DNA of 64,000 bases, from the NCBI RefSeq assembly GCF_004745825.1, contig NZ_SRLA01000002.1, forward strand, positions 558,001-622,000, in the 5' to 3' direction. Of this stretch, positions 43,724-53,173 are shown piece by piece. The DNA comes from Hymenobacter fodinae. GTDB taxonomy: Bacteria; Bacteroidota; Bacteroidia; Cytophagales; Hymenobacteraceae. Below the pieces are notes generated by a model. It did no database searches. It had not been told where the DNA came from and saw only the letters and a list, made by a program, of their open reading frames with translations. Each line of letters opens with the position of its first letter. Positions within the stretch are counted from its first letter, which is position 1. Both the position numbers and the translations under genes were made by a program.

Positions 43724-44095
43724 ATGCAAGACACGAAAGGTAAAGTTATTTTCTCCCTACTGGCGGGAGCCACTGCTGGCATTGTAGCAGGTTTATTGCT
43801 GGCTCCCGAAACGGGTGACGAAACGCGGTCGGGCCTGAAAAAATCAGCCTCGAAGCTCGGCGACGACCTGAACAAGTTGTTGAAGGATGGGCTTTCCCGC
43901 TTGAACTCCCTGAAAGCTGATGCACCCGTGTCTGACCAGCAGCAGGCCGACCGCTCGGCCGCCGACAACTTGCTTAGCTCATTGGATAGGCCTAGCGGCC
44001 CCTCCGTTTCCGAGGCCGGCTTCACTCACGACGGTGACTCTGATTACGATGGAATTGGGAGTGACGTACGGCACCATCCGGGCTCCATTCACTAA
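43724..44095 (+). CDS. YtxH domain protein
   Basis: A 123-aa protein whose N-terminus (GKVIFSLLAGATAGIVAGLL then APETGDETRSGL) is a clear paralogue of the gene upstream; the CsbD-like part is missing. After the helix comes an amphipathic region (KLGDDLNKLLKDGLSRLNSL) and a polar, probably disordered tail. A stress or envelope role is inferred from the family. Directly downstream begins the pair of tandem RNA-like repeats. Confidence 0.8.
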   Translation: MQDTKGKVIFSLLAGATAGIVAGLLLAPETGDETRSGLKKSASKLGDDLNKLLKDGLSRLNSLKADAPVSDQQQADRSAADNLLSSLDRPSGPSVSEAGFTHDGDSDYDGIGSDVRHHPGSIH

Positions 44096-44112
44096 CTTTT
44101 TTTGCGCAGCTT

Positions 44113-44351
44113 GTAACCTTACTCGCACAGCCTCGTTAAAGAATATACAAACCAGCTTAAAAGAAGACTGGAGAAGGTATTGAAGTAAAATTGCCGACCG
44201 TAGAGCTTCTGACAGGATCTGGTCAAACAACCCGTCAGTAAAATCGTACGCTGTCCATCGCACATTTCTTCAGTATCCCCTGTCGGAATGGTAAGTTGTT
44301 TTGTGTTTTATAAAGGAAAGCCTCCCGCATTTATTGTAGCGGGAGGCTTTC
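44113..44351 (+). ncRNA. Candidate structured RNA, copy 1 of a tandem pair
   Basis: A 239-nt unit without a credible open frame. It aligns along its whole length with the unit at 44424-44655. Shared blocks include GTAACCTTAC, CGTTAAAGAATA, GTAAAATTGCCG, GAGCTTCTG, AGTAAAAT and CCATCGCA. It carries a hairpin CCAGCTT ... AAGACTGG (44152-44171), a CTGAC ... GTCAG stem, and ends in a terminator hairpin GAAAGCCTCCCGC / GCGGGAGGCTTTC. The 5' AACCTTAC can also pair with GTAAGTT near the 3' end. The RNA family is not recognised; transcription is inferred. Confidence 0.5.
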
Positions 44352-44423
44352 TGACTTTATAGGGTTTCGGTAAGGGTAGCTGTAATGGCCTAGAAAAAAA
44401 TATCAGGAATTTTTAAGGCTACC

Positions 44424-44655
44424 GTAACCTTACCTGTTGGGCTCCGTTAAAGAATACATAACCAGCTTGATAGAAGTTGGACACGCACCTGTCGTAAAAT
44501 TGCCGGCTGTAAAGCTTCTGCCAGGAAATGGTTTAACATTCCTGAGAGTAAAATTTACTTGCCCATCGCAAGCTTCCTCAGGCAAAGGCTGTTCAACGGA
44601 CCAATAAGTTGCTTATAACAGAAAGCCTCCCGCCATTCAATAGCGGGAGGCTTTC
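44424..44655 (+). ncRNA. Candidate structured RNA, copy 2 of a tandem pair
   Basis: A 232-nt unit homologous to copy 1. The first hairpin is kept with changed sequence: CCAGCTT ... AAGTTGG (44462-44480) replaces AAGACTGG. Other stems here are CAGGAA ... TTCCTG and CTTGC-CCATC-GCAAG. It ends with the same terminator stem GAAAGCCTCCCGC / GCGGGAGGCTTTC. This last hairpin could also end lysS transcription from the other side. An internal half-repeat (GTAAAATT ... AAGCTTC) occurs twice within the unit. Confidence 0.5.
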
Positions 44656-44676
44656 TTATTTCTAGGCCACCTAGGT

Positions 44677-46239
44677 TTACGCTTCCGCCTCTGGCTTGGG
44701 CGCATTTTCTGACTTGGTGTACTCCGGCTTCATCTGCGGGAAGAACAGCACGTCTTGGATGGAGTTGGAGTTGGTCATGATCATGCTCAGGCGGTCGATG
44801 CCAATGCCTAGGCCAGCTGTGGGCGGCATGCCATACTCCAGAGCACGTAGGAAGTCCTCGTCAAGCACCATAGCTTCGGTGTCACCGCGCTTGCCCAATT
44901 CCAGCTGCTCCTCAAAGCGGGCCCGCTGATCGATGGGGTCGTTGAGCTCCGAGAAGGCGTTGCAGATTTCCTTGCCGTTGCAAATAGCCTCGAAGCGCTC
45001 TACCAAGCCGGGCTTGCTGCGGTGCTTCTTCGCCAGCGGCGACATTTCTACGGGGTAGTCGGTAATGAACGTAGGCTGGATCAGCTTGGGCTCCACGTGC
45101 TCCCCAAAAATCTCGTCGATGATCTTGGCCTTGCCCATGCTGGGGTCGAGGCCTACTTTCAGGTCTTTAGCCGCAGCGCGCAGTTCTTCTTCGTTCTTGC
45201 CGTCGATGTTGAAGCCCGTGTAGTGCTCAATGGCCTCGGCCATGGTGAAGCGTTTCCAGGGGCGCTGGAAGTTGATAACATTCTGGCCTACCTGCACTTC
45301 GGTTTTGCCGTGCAACGTCAGGGCTACGCGCTCTACCATTTCTTCCACCAGATCCATCATCCAGTAGTAGTCTTTGTAGGCCACGTACAGCTCCATCTGC
45401 GTGAACTCGGGGTTGTGGAAGCGGCTCATGCCCTCGTTGCGGAAGTCCTTCGAGAACTCGTACACGCCATCAAAGCCTCCTACAATCAGGCGCTTCAGAT
45501 ACAACTCGTTGGCAATGCGCAGGTAGAGCGTCATGTCCAGTGTGTTGTGGTGCGTCTTAAAGGGACGAGCGGCAGCACCACCGTACAAGGGCTGCAGGAT
45601 GGGCGTTTCCACCTCCATATAGCCTTTGTCGTTGAGGTAGTTGCGCATGGCTTGTACCAGTTGGGTACGCTTCACGAAAGCGTCGCGCACGTGCGGGTTT
45701 ACTACCAGGTCCACGTACCGCTGACGGTAGCGCTGCTCTGGATCGGTGAAGGCGTCATATGTTGTTTCTTGTCCAGTGGCTTCATCTACTACACGACGAA
45801 CCACGGGCAAAGGGCGCAGGCTCTTGCTCAGCAGCGTGAAGCCGGTTACGTGCACAGAGGTTTCCCCCACCATGGTCTTGAACACGTGGCCTTTTACGCC
45901 CACAAAGTCACCGAGGTCTACTAGCTTCTTGAAGACGGTGTTGTAGAGTTCTTTGTCCTCACCTGGGCAGATTTCGTCGCGGTTAATGTAGAGCTGAATG
46001 CGGCCCGAAGCGTCTTGTAGTTCCGCGAAGGAGGCCTTGCCCTTCACCCGAATCGACATGAGGCGGCCAGCCAGGCTCACGTCCTGGAAGTTATTCAGCT
46101 CGGGGTGGTAGTTGTCGTGAATCTCCTGGGCGTAGAAGTTCACGTCGAACAGCTCCGATGGGTAGGGCTCGATACCGAGCTTCTGAAGCTCTTCTAATTT
46201 ATTGCGACGAATTAACTCCTGTTCGCTGAGGTGCTGCAT
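44677..46239 (-). CDS. lysS: Lysyl-tRNA synthetase, class II
   Basis: A 520-aa enzyme that charges tRNA(Lys). An N-terminal OB-fold anticodon-binding domain (about residues 50-160) is followed by the class II catalytic core with motif 2 [18 protein letters not shown] and motif 3 [12 protein letters not shown]. The full expected length is present. A TATTTTTG box lies upstream on the minus strand. The gene converges on the tandem RNA repeats, whose last terminator may also serve it. Confidence 0.97.
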   Translation of the reverse strand: MQHLSEQELIRRNKLEELQKLGIEPYPSELFDVNFYAQEIHDNYHPELNNFQDVSLAGRLMSIRVKGKASFAELQDASGRIQLYINRDEICPGEDKELYNTVFKKLVDLGDFVGVKGHVFKTMVGETSVHVTGFTLLSKSLRPLPVVRRVVDEATGQETTYDAFTDPEQRYRQRYVDLVVNPHVRDAFVKRTQLVQAMRNYLNDKGYMEVETPILQPLYGGAAARPFKTHHNTLDMTLYLRIANELYLKRLIVGGFDGVYEFSKDFRNEGMSRFHNPEFTQMELYVAYKDYYWMMDLVEEMVERVALTLHGKTEVQVGQNVINFQRPWKRFTMAEAIEHYTGFNIDGKNEEELRAAAKDLKVGLDPSMGKAKIIDEIFGEHVEPKLIQPTFITDYPVEMSPLAKKHRSKPGLVERFEAICNGKEICNAFSELNDPIDQRARFEEQLELGKRGDTEAMVLDEDFLRALEYGMPPTAGLGIGIDRLSMIMTNSNSIQDVLFFPQMKPEYTKSENAPKPEAEA

Positions 46240-46289
46240 GGGTCGGGGCGTAAAAGCAAGGCCCTCCAGGGGCCGTAAAAGTCAAGCTG

Positions 46290-46297
46290 CAAAAATA
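46290..46297 (-). promoter_or_regulatory. TAnnTTTG promoter, lysS
   Basis: The minus strand reads TATTTTTG about 50 nt before the start codon at 46239. Confidence 0.5.
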
Positions 46298-46363
46298 GCG
46301 CGGCCAGAACACTTATTTGCATAAACCAGTGAATTGATAGATAGTTGGGTGGCCTACAAGCAA

Positions 46364-46392
46364 AAAGCGCCACCCTAGGAGGGTGGCGCTTT
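46364..46392 (-). terminator. Terminator after the 46434-47471 gene
   Basis: AAAGCGCCACCCT and AGGGTGGCGCTTT arms with a 3-nt centre; on the minus strand two further T follow. Confidence 0.85.
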
Positions 46393-46433
46393 GGTGTATA
46401 TGGAGTAGGACTACAAAAGATCAAGTAAGGAGC

Positions 46434-47471
46434 TTACGCTGCTACGCGCATAGTAGGCTCCTGATCCATCAAGATGGGCTCGATGCGCGAATGCAGGCGG
46501 TCTTCCACGAAGGAATGCTGCAGGTGCTTCGGCAACTCGGCCACCATCTTCTGGTAGCGCTCCAAGCCCATGGCCTTCGCCACGTACGTCTCGTGAATAC
46601 CGTTGAGGTAGCTCACAATATCCAGCAGCGACTGGTGGAAAAGCTTGAAGTCAATCTCGGCCTCCACGTAGCGCTCAATCTCGCGGCTGGTCTGCGAAAT
46701 CTGCAGGCGGCCTAGCAAATCGAAGACAGTAGTGTAGCCCAGGCGCCAGGTAATCTGCTGCCAGTGTGAAGCCGTCCACTTATCGAGCACCTTGCCAGTC
46801 TTCTGGCTACGGAGCGCGGTGTTGGGGTTAGCCTGCACCTGCTGGCGCGTCCACTGGGCCTTCATCTTACGCGTAGTGCGCAAGAACTGGCCAATCTGGG
46901 CTTGGGCATCAATCTCCTTACCGGCAATATGCAGCCCAGCCTTATAGCCAGCCAGCGGCAAGCGGTGAATGCTAAAGTCGCCGTAGGTACCGGCAGCATA
47001 GAATGAAACCGGACGCGGATAAGCATTGCGCACTACCAGGCGGCCTACCTCACGGCGGATCAACGAAGGATTATTGCTGCGCACACCAGCCGTGTACAGG
47101 AAGGCCTGTAAGCCAGCCATGATGGTGTGGTAGGCCTGCGGGAAAGTCCAGTGCAGGGCGTTGCGCAGGTAGTCTTCGTCACCGAGCTCTGCGGTTGCGC
47201 GTAGGGCATACTCAGTGCTCCAGCACGCGTGCAGCAGCTTGGCAATAGCCTGCTCATCGGCTTCTACTAGCTCAGCCTGGTGAGCCCGAAAGAAGGGGAG
47301 ATGCTGTAGGCCACCCAGCGCGTCGTCGCCCTGCTGAATGTGATAGTTGATTGCAAAGAAGTAGTTAAGGAACACCTGGGCCGGAATGGATTTGCGCCAC
47401 GTTTCCTCAGCCTGCTTCTGCTCCTCCGTTACGAGAGGAATGATTGGAGTTTCCATGTTCATCGTCGTCAT
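46434..47471 (-). CDS. Conserved-looking protein of unknown function
   Basis: A soluble protein of about 345 aa, mainly helical, with many Gln, Leu and aromatic residues. No family could be named. Segments such as IPAQVFLNYFFAINYHIQQG, LHWTFPQAYHTIMAGLQAFL and EAEIDFKLFHQSLLDIVSYL suggest a helical bundle. No signal peptide or membrane segment. Several Met codons near the start (47495, 47471, 47462) leave the N-terminus open. An unusually AT-rich stretch lies upstream and its own terminator lies downstream. Confidence 0.75.
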   Translation of the reverse strand: MTTMNMETPIIPLVTEEQKQAEETWRKSIPAQVFLNYFFAINYHIQQGDDALGGLQHLPFFRAHQAELVEADEQAIAKLLHACWSTEYALRATAELGDEDYLRNALHWTFPQAYHTIMAGLQAFLYTAGVRSNNPSLIRREVGRLVVRNAYPRPVSFYAAGTYGDFSIHRLPLAGYKAGLHIAGKEIDAQAQIGQFLRTTRKMKAQWTRQQVQANPNTALRSQKTGKVLDKWTASHWQQITWRLGYTTVFDLLGRLQISQTSREIERYVEAEIDFKLFHQSLLDIVSYLNGIHETYVAKAMGLERYQKMVAELPKHLQHSFVEDRLHSRIEPILMDQEPTMRVAA

Positions 47472-47495
47472 GCTAAGTAAACAGGTAGAAGGCAT

Positions 47496-47690
47496 TTTGA
47501 GTTCTTATTTGCTAAGTTTTTTGACAGTTAAATACTTATCATAAGTAGTTGATTATAAATTATTTAAAAAAATAATTTCAATGATGATGCAATGGGTGAA
47601 TTTTAGATTATTTGCTAATTTAAATAGCTTAAGAGTGCTAAGCAAGTGAGGATACAGATTTGTTAGCTACACTGATACCAAAAGACGCAA
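47496..47690. other. AT-rich intergenic region
   Basis: No gene. The stretch is far more AT-rich than the rest of the window and includes a 9-bp inverted repeat AAATTATTT / AAATAATTT (47557-47578). It lies upstream of the unknown gene at 46434-47471 and may hold its promoter and regulatory sites. No exact TAnnTTTG box was found. Confidence 0.5.
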
Positions 47691-47691
47691 A

Positions 47692-47723
47692 AAAGCCCCT
47701 TGTACTATTGTACAAGGGGCTTT
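47692..47723 (-). terminator. Terminator after the S41 protease gene
   Basis: AAAGCCCCTTGTAC and its perfect complement enclose a 4-nt loop; the minus strand continues with a T-run. Confidence 0.88.
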
Positions 47724-47749
47724 ACTAGCAAGGGCTAGTGGCCTAGATC

Positions 47750-49897
47750 TTAGATTTGATCCTTTAAGACGGCTACGGCTTCACGTAGCGTGATGTCTTT
47801 CTTTAAAGGCTTAGTAAAGCGCGAGGCACGGTTCACTTTAATCGTGTCGGCTCCTTGAGCACGCAGGTCAACTGCCAGCGGGGCAATAGCCATAACTGGA
47901 GCGGCATTTTGGATGGCTTCGTACTTATCCGACTCCACCTTAGCTTGCTGTTGCTCAGCCCGGTAAGAAGCCAGCTTCAACGATACTTTCGTGTCATCCT
48001 TACGCTTCACCATGCGCTGTACCATACCCGAGAGCTGCTTGAAGCTAGGGCTAGCGGCAACACGCGTTGAGCTGGCCTGCTTCAGCTTGTCAATAGCCGG
48101 AGCATTGCTCCAGGCGCGGTAACGGGCTGGGCTGATTTCATCCCACTTCAGTGGGTAGTCAGACTCTTTCTCGCCCTGGTCGAGGTAGCTATAAGCGTCG
48201 GGCAGCACGATGTCAGGAATAACACCTTTGAACTGAGTAGAGCCACCATTGATGCGGTAAAACTTCTGCGTAGTCAGCTTCAGCGAGCCGAAGGGCTTGA
48301 TGCTGTTGAACTCAGCAGGCATTGCGTCATCGAGGTCGAAGATGCGCTGCACGGTGCCCTTACCATAAGTGCTGGCCGAGCCCATAATTACGCCACGCTT
48401 GTAGTCCTGCATAGCAGCTGCCAGAATCTCAGAAGCGGAAGCGCTGTATTTGTTAACCAGCAATACCAGCGGACCGCCATATTGCACGCGTGGGTCCTTG
48501 TCGTTGTAAACGCTGGCGGCACCCTGGCCACCACGAACTTGTACAATTGGGCCACTCTCAATGAATAGGCCAGCCATTTCTACGGCATCCTGCAGAGAGC
48601 CACCACCGTTGAAGCGCAGATCAAGCACAACACCTTGTACGTTCTCTTGCTTCAGCTTTTCCAGCTCTTTCTTTACGTCGTTGGCTGAGCTGCGGCTGCC
48701 GCTGTCGTTAAAGTCAGCGTAGAAGGTAGGTAGCTTGATGTAGCCAATCTTCTTGCCACCATCATTGATAGTAGCCGACTGCGCGTAGGTTTCTTCAATC
48801 ACTACCACATCCCGGATGATGGAAATGATCTTGGTGCTGGCGTCAGGCTTTTTCACCGTCAGGCGGACTTCCGTGCCTTTCTTGCCCTTGATGAGCGATA
48901 CAGCTTTGTCAAGGCGCATGCCTTCAACCGATACCGGCTCAGCTGGGCCCTGCGCAACTCGCATAATGATGTCGCCGGCTTTCAACTCACCCTGACGGTA
49001 TGAGGCACTGCCGGGAATGATGTCGCTAACCTTAATTTGGCCATCTTTCTCCTGCAGAGAAGCACCGATACCCTCGAAACGGCCGGTCATGGCCTGATCA
49101 AAGGTTTCCTTGTCACGAGGCGCGAAATACTCCGTGTGAGGGTCATAGGTGTTGGCAATGGTATTGGCATACGTAGCCAAACGGTCATTGGCATCGGTCT
49201 GCTGCAGGTCGCGGAAGTAGTCATCGAAATACTTCTGTACGCGCTTGCGGGCTTCGGCCTCCATCTGCTCGGGCGTGCGAGTAGGCTCTGAAGTAGTAGC
49301 GGCCGAAGGAGTGGCAGCGGTAGAAGCCAGCGGCTTATCTTTTTTCTTCGACTGCTCATCCATCATTTCTGAAACGCGCACCATGGTCTGGTACTTCAGG
49401 AACTTGCGCCACTCTTCACGCTGAGCAGCAGCATTAGCAGGGAAAGTAGTTTTGTCTGGCTCGGTCTCGAACGACTCCTCCGTGGTGAAGTCGAATGGCT
49501 TAGCCAAGATGTCGTGGTACAGCGTCTGCACATCTTTCACGCGCTGGTCCATAAGCTGAGTGCTCAGATCCAAAAACTCGTGTGTGCCGCGCAGCACCTG
49601 GTTGTCAATATCGCTTTGATACTTGCGCAACTGATCAACATCAGATTGCAGCAAGAATTTTTTGCTGGAGTCAAGGCGCTTCAGGTACAAGTCGAACACC
49701 CGCTTAGAGAAGGCATCGTCAATTTTTTCGGGCTGATAGTGCGCCGCGCTCAGACCCTGCAGCATGGCCTTAATCAGTACCTCGTCTTTCTGCGGTGTGC
49801 GGGCATCATTACGCTGATACAGCTTATAGGAGGCCAGCACGAATACTGCCAGCAGCACCGAGGCGTATAGGCCTATCTTAATTCGAGTGGAGGACAT
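47750..49897 (-). CDS. prc: Carboxy-terminal processing protease (S41, Prc/Tsp type)
   Basis: A 715-aa periplasmic protease anchored by an N-terminal helix (GLYASVLLAVFVLASYKLY). The order is that of Tsp: N-terminal helical domain, PDZ domain (about residues 270-355, GIGASLQEKDGQIKVSDIIP), S41 catalytic domain with the serine in YSASASEILAAAM and lysine in STYGKGTVQ, then a C-terminal helical region. It degrades or trims proteins from their C-terminus. A Ser/Thr/Pro/Ala linker near 200 is not typical. It is preceded by a TACGTTTG box. Confidence 0.93.
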   Translation of the reverse strand: MSSTRIKIGLYASVLLAVFVLASYKLYQRNDARTPQKDEVLIKAMLQGLSAAHYQPEKIDDAFSKRVFDLYLKRLDSSKKFLLQSDVDQLRKYQSDIDNQVLRGTHEFLDLSTQLMDQRVKDVQTLYHDILAKPFDFTTEESFETEPDKTTFPANAAAQREEWRKFLKYQTMVRVSEMMDEQSKKKDKPLASTAATPSAATTSEPTRTPEQMEAEARKRVQKYFDDYFRDLQQTDANDRLATYANTIANTYDPHTEYFAPRDKETFDQAMTGRFEGIGASLQEKDGQIKVSDIIPGSASYRQGELKAGDIIMRVAQGPAEPVSVEGMRLDKAVSLIKGKKGTEVRLTVKKPDASTKIISIIRDVVVIEETYAQSATINDGGKKIGYIKLPTFYADFNDSGSRSSANDVKKELEKLKQENVQGVVLDLRFNGGGSLQDAVEMAGLFIESGPIVQVRGGQGAASVYNDKDPRVQYGGPLVLLVNKYSASASEILAAAMQDYKRGVIMGSASTYGKGTVQRIFDLDDAMPAEFNSIKPFGSLKLTTQKFYRINGGSTQFKGVIPDIVLPDAYSYLDQGEKESDYPLKWDEISPARYRAWSNAPAIDKLKQASSTRVAASPSFKQLSGMVQRMVKRKDDTKVSLKLASYRAEQQQAKVESDKYEAIQNAAPVMAIAPLAVDLRAQGADTIKVNRASRFTKPLKKDITLREAVAVLKDQI

Positions 49898-49925
49898 GAA
49901 GAGTCGTGATGAAATGGAGAAAATT

Positions 49926-49933
49926 CAAACGTA
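49926..49933 (-). promoter_or_regulatory. TAnnTTTG promoter, prc
   Basis: The minus strand reads TACGTTTG about 28 nt before the start codon at 49897. Confidence 0.5.
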
Positions 49934-50177
49934 CGCCAGAAGCCTACTAGCGCTTTACGCGCTCTAATTAGGGCTTGTTGTACTTAAAAACGCTGCGAAG
50001 CAATAAATAAGTGCCCAACTCTAGAGTGCAGGGTGAAAAAGAGTAAAGTTTAGATATACGCCTGCTTCAATAAAGAGTCTAGGCCAGTAGCAAGTGCAAT
50101 TTACCTGCCTAAAACAAAGAAGCACCGAAAAAGTGAGTACTCCATGAAGCCGCATTTAAAAAATGCTATACAAACAA

Positions 50178-50209
50178 AAAGGCCCTTCCCCCGGAAGGGA
50201 AGGGCCTTT
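50178..50209 (-). terminator. Terminator after the glycine-zipper gene
   Basis: AAAGGCCCTTCCC and GGGAAGGGCCTTT arms, with T-runs on both strands. The rest of the 49898-50232 gap shows no gene. Confidence 0.88.
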
Positions 50210-50232
50210 TTTAACTGAGCGGTTAGTACCGT

Positions 50233-51108
50233 CTAGTAACGACGTACTTTGTCGCCGTTGTTACGACGGAACTCGTCTTCGAAGTAGCGGGCATCATCGT
50301 CGTTGCGGTGTTTTACACCCATTACAATGTTACCTTCTTTGATGTCGCTTTCGTACTCAGCGGCATGCTCTTCAGGAATACCCGAGCCTACCAAAGCACC
50401 TACTAGGCCACCCGTCAGACCACCGGCACCTGCGCCAGCCAGAGCGGCGGCAATAGGACCAGCAATTACGAGGCCTAAGCCTGGCAGAGCTACTGAAGTA
50501 CCGATAGCGGCAATAGCACCAATTACAGCACCAGCAGTGCCACCGATGGCCGAACCTACGCCAGCACCTTCCATAGCTTTATCGCCCAGATCGGTGTCAG
50601 GCGTGTTATCGCCGAAGTGACGCTTACGCGTGTCGTCCGACATCAGTACGTTCACATCGTCTTTCGAGTAGCCACGCGAAGAAAGCGACTGGTACGCACG
50701 CTCGGCGCTGTCACGGTCACGGAAAGTACCATAAGTAGTCGAACCCGAGCTCGAACCGTAGGTAGTGTTGCTGCCAGTTACAGCACGGCCAGCATCACCA
50801 GCAGCGTTTTGTACAGCATCAATGCCAGCACCTACTGCAGCACCTGCCGAGCCAGCAATAGCTGCACCCTTAGCAGTGGCATCGTGGTCGTGGTGAGGGT
50901 TGTTGTCGCCAGAGTTGGTCAGGGGGTAGTTAGAGCTACCGGTAGTAGAACCGCTTACGCTAGAGTCACCAGTGGATGAGTTACCCATGTTGCCGCTAGA
51001 GTTGCTTTCGCTACCAGTGCCATAGCCAGAACCGGCTGAGCCAGTACCGTAGTTTGCGCCTGAACCTGTGCCGCTATTCGTGGGGTTGATTGAATCGTTG
51101 GTGTTCAT
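50233..51108 (-). CDS. Glycine-zipper general stress protein
   Basis: A 291-aa protein in three parts. Residues 1-75 are Gly/Ser/Asn/Thr low complexity. Residues about 125-165 (GTFRDRDSAERAYQSLSSRG then YSKDDVNVLMSD) match the general stress protein 17M / heat-induced YflT domain. Residues about 180-250 form a glycine zipper (GAGVGSAIGGTAGAVIGAIA) that may insert into membranes. It is probably induced by stress. The codon composition of the low-complexity part is normal for the window. Confidence 0.8.
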   Translation of the reverse strand: MNTNDSINPTNSGTGSGANYGTGSAGSGYGTGSESNSSGNMGNSSTGDSSVSGSTTGSSNYPLTNSGDNNPHHDHDATAKGAAIAGSAGAAVGAGIDAVQNAAGDAGRAVTGSNTTYGSSSGSTTYGTFRDRDSAERAYQSLSSRGYSKDDVNVLMSDDTRKRHFGDNTPDTDLGDKAMEGAGVGSAIGGTAGAVIGAIAAIGTSVALPGLGLVIAGPIAAALAGAGAGGLTGGLVGALVGSGIPEEHAAEYESDIKEGNIVMGVKHRNDDDARYFEDEFRRNNGDKVRRY

Positions 51109-51302
51109 GAGGTGGGAAGTAAAATGAATGAATAGGAGAGAGTAACCACCTGCTGTCGTACAAATTTTGGAAAGGAAAGTACAACAGCGGTTTCAGAATA
51201 GCTTAACGGGAGGCATTAAGCAGGGGTTACATAAAATTTGGCTCTTTCTCTCTACTATTCACTTATGCTAGGCCACCTATGTGAAGAGTAATTATTTAAG
51301 AA

Positions 51303-51677
51303 TCAGGCAAATTGCTTAAAGTTGTCTTCGTTTTGCCAAAAGGCCCGGCATTCTTTCCGTAACTCTTTTAAAAAGCCTTCTTGCTGTTTCAGGCTTCGCC
51401 ATTCACCTAGGCCTAGCCGTTCGCACAGTTTATAGAAGTTGTCGCCCTGGCCCTTGGAGCCCTCTACCTTTACTAGGCAGCTGAGAATAGGCCGGCCAGC
51501 TTGAAACTCATTTTCAGAAATCTCCGCTAGCAGCTCGTTCAAGCCAGCTTTCTCGTGGGAAATATCCAGGTTCAGGCCTAGCTCGGCTTCCTGTACTAAG
51601 TTGAGGTAGCTAGTGGTGCCCACCTGGGTGCGGGCAAAACGGATTAAATGGCTGCGTACTCGGCCGATCATGAGCAA
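51303..51677 (-). CDS. Hypothetical protein
   Basis: A 124-aa soluble protein with no recognised family. It contains an acidic helix (LNLVQEAELGLNLDI), NELLAEISENEFQAGRPILS and a basic C-terminal half (FLKELRKECRAFWQN). The pattern GQGDNFYKLCERLGLG may be a conserved core. It is preceded on the same strand by proline dehydrogenase but separated from it by a terminator, so it is its own unit. The start could be either of two close Met codons. Confidence 0.65.
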   Translation of the reverse strand: MLMIGRVRSHLIRFARTQVGTTSYLNLVQEAELGLNLDISHEKAGLNELLAEISENEFQAGRPILSCLVKVEGSKGQGDNFYKLCERLGLGEWRSLKQQEGFLKELRKECRAFWQNEDNFKQFA

Positions 51678-51703
51678 AATGGAATAGGGGAGCGGAATCT
51701 ACC

Positions 51704-51750
51704 AAAAAAAAGCGCCCGTCCAATCAACAGTAAGTTGAAAGGACGGGCGC
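51704..51750 (-). terminator. Terminator after proline dehydrogenase
   Basis: GCGCCCGTCC and GGACGGGCGC arms (51712-51721, 51741-51750) with an inner TCAAC/GTTGA stem and a T8 run on the minus strand. Confidence 0.88.
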
Positions 51751-51785
51751 CCGCTAACCAAAATTATGCCGTTAAAGACAAAACC

Positions 51786-52979
51786 CTATTTCCGACGCTT
51801 ACGGCGGTTCATCTCTTTTTGAATTAGCAGAAACTCTCGGCTGGTTTGACCCGCAATGGCAGTGTTCTCATCGGCCCGCCGGAGCAGGTAGGGCATAACG
51901 GCTTCTACAGGTCCGTAGGGTACATATTTGGCCGTATTATACCCTGCATTTGCCAGGTTATAAGTGAGGTTATCGCTCATGCCATACAGCTGAGCAAACC
52001 AAATGCGCTGGTCGTTGGGCTGTAAACCTTTTTCCTGCATCAGTTCGGTCAGGAGTAAAGAACTAGCCTCGTTGTGCGTTCCCGCGCAGATGCTGATGTG
52101 GTCAGCATGCTCTACGCAGTACCGCAGCGACTCATTGTATAAGTCGTCGGTGGCTTGCTTGGTGGGGTTAATAGGATTGCTGCGCCCTTGTTGTTGTGCC
52201 ACGCGCGCTTCTTTCTCCATGTAGGCACCCCGCACCAGCTTACCGCCCAGGAAATAGCCACCTTTCACGGCTGCCTCATAGGCGCTCTTAATAGCCTCGA
52301 GCCGGTCTTGACGGTAAAGCTGGTAGGTATTCCAGACGATGGCCGACTCCCGGTTGTAGCGCTGCATCATCTCGTAGGTGAGCTGGTCAATGGTTTCCTG
52401 GAACCAGCTTTCCTCCGCATCTACAAACACACGCACCCCATATTGGTGGGCCCGGGCGCAAATAGCATTGATGCGTTTCTTGCTTCGCTCGAAACTAGCC
52501 TGCTCAACAGCAGAAAGCGGCGCACCAGCCTGCACCTTCTCTAGAATCTTGCTGTCGGCTAGGCCAGTAACTTTAAATACGGAGAACGGAATGTGCTGAG
52601 ACCGGTGCGCCATATCCAGCGTAGCCAAAATCTCCGTTGTGGTATCATCAAAGCTCTTGTCGCTGCCTTCTCCCTCTACGGAGTAGTCGAGGATGGTGCC
52701 AATGCCGTAACGGCCAAGCTCCTGAATTACGGGCAAGCATTCTTGAATGGTTTCGCCACCGCAGAACTGCTCAAAAATGGAGTTCTTAATCAGAAACTTG
52801 GTGCCGGGCAGGCTCCACTTAAGAGCCGTTTTCATTAGCCCGCCGCCGGTCTTTACCAGCGAGTTGTTATTCATGGCCGCGAATAGCGCATACATTTTGC
52901 GCAGTTCGCCATCGGATTTGGCAGCAAAGGCAACAGCAGTGTCGTCGAAAGACAGCTGCGGGGCATGGGTTACAGACAT
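51786..52979 (-). CDS. putA: Proline dehydrogenase
   Basis: A 397-aa flavoenzyme that oxidises proline to pyrroline-5-carboxylate. It is the stand-alone PRODH form, without the aldehyde dehydrogenase domain of bifunctional PutA. Motifs of the TIM barrel are visible: GTILDYSVEGEGS, VRVFVDAEESWFQ, LVRGAYMEKE and the substrate-binding end LLRRADENTAIAGQ near residue 370. FAD-dependent, linked to the respiratory chain. A terminator follows directly. Confidence 0.93.
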   Translation of the reverse strand: MSVTHAPQLSFDDTAVAFAAKSDGELRKMYALFAAMNNNSLVKTGGGLMKTALKWSLPGTKFLIKNSIFEQFCGGETIQECLPVIQELGRYGIGTILDYSVEGEGSDKSFDDTTTEILATLDMAHRSQHIPFSVFKVTGLADSKILEKVQAGAPLSAVEQASFERSKKRINAICARAHQYGVRVFVDAEESWFQETIDQLTYEMMQRYNRESAIVWNTYQLYRQDRLEAIKSAYEAAVKGGYFLGGKLVRGAYMEKEARVAQQQGRSNPINPTKQATDDLYNESLRYCVEHADHISICAGTHNEASSLLLTELMQEKGLQPNDQRIWFAQLYGMSDNLTYNLANAGYNTAKYVPYGPVEAVMPYLLRRADENTAIAGQTSREFLLIQKEMNRRKRRK

Positions 52980-53173
52980 CGGGTGGTACGTTGAGCGCAG
53001 AATGGGTGAGTTTCGCGGTGTGAAGATAGCCGTAAAACACCGTTTCAGCGGGGATAGTTACCCTCACAACCGGCTCTCCTCAGGAATTTCTGCTACCTAG
53101 GCCACTACACGAGCGAAAGCACCCGTCTGAAAGCGCTACCACCCACGCTAGGCCACCACCAACTCAGCAACTG

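Noticed and set aside
44316..44351. Tandem units at 44.1-44.7 kb explained only as duplicated terminators
   Set aside because: Similarity extends about 200 nt upstream of each hairpin and includes preserved stems, which a terminator alone would not need.
45022..45924. 300-codon open frame antisense to lysS
   Set aside because: Mirror of the lysS coding pattern (His/Val-rich translation); no independent evidence.
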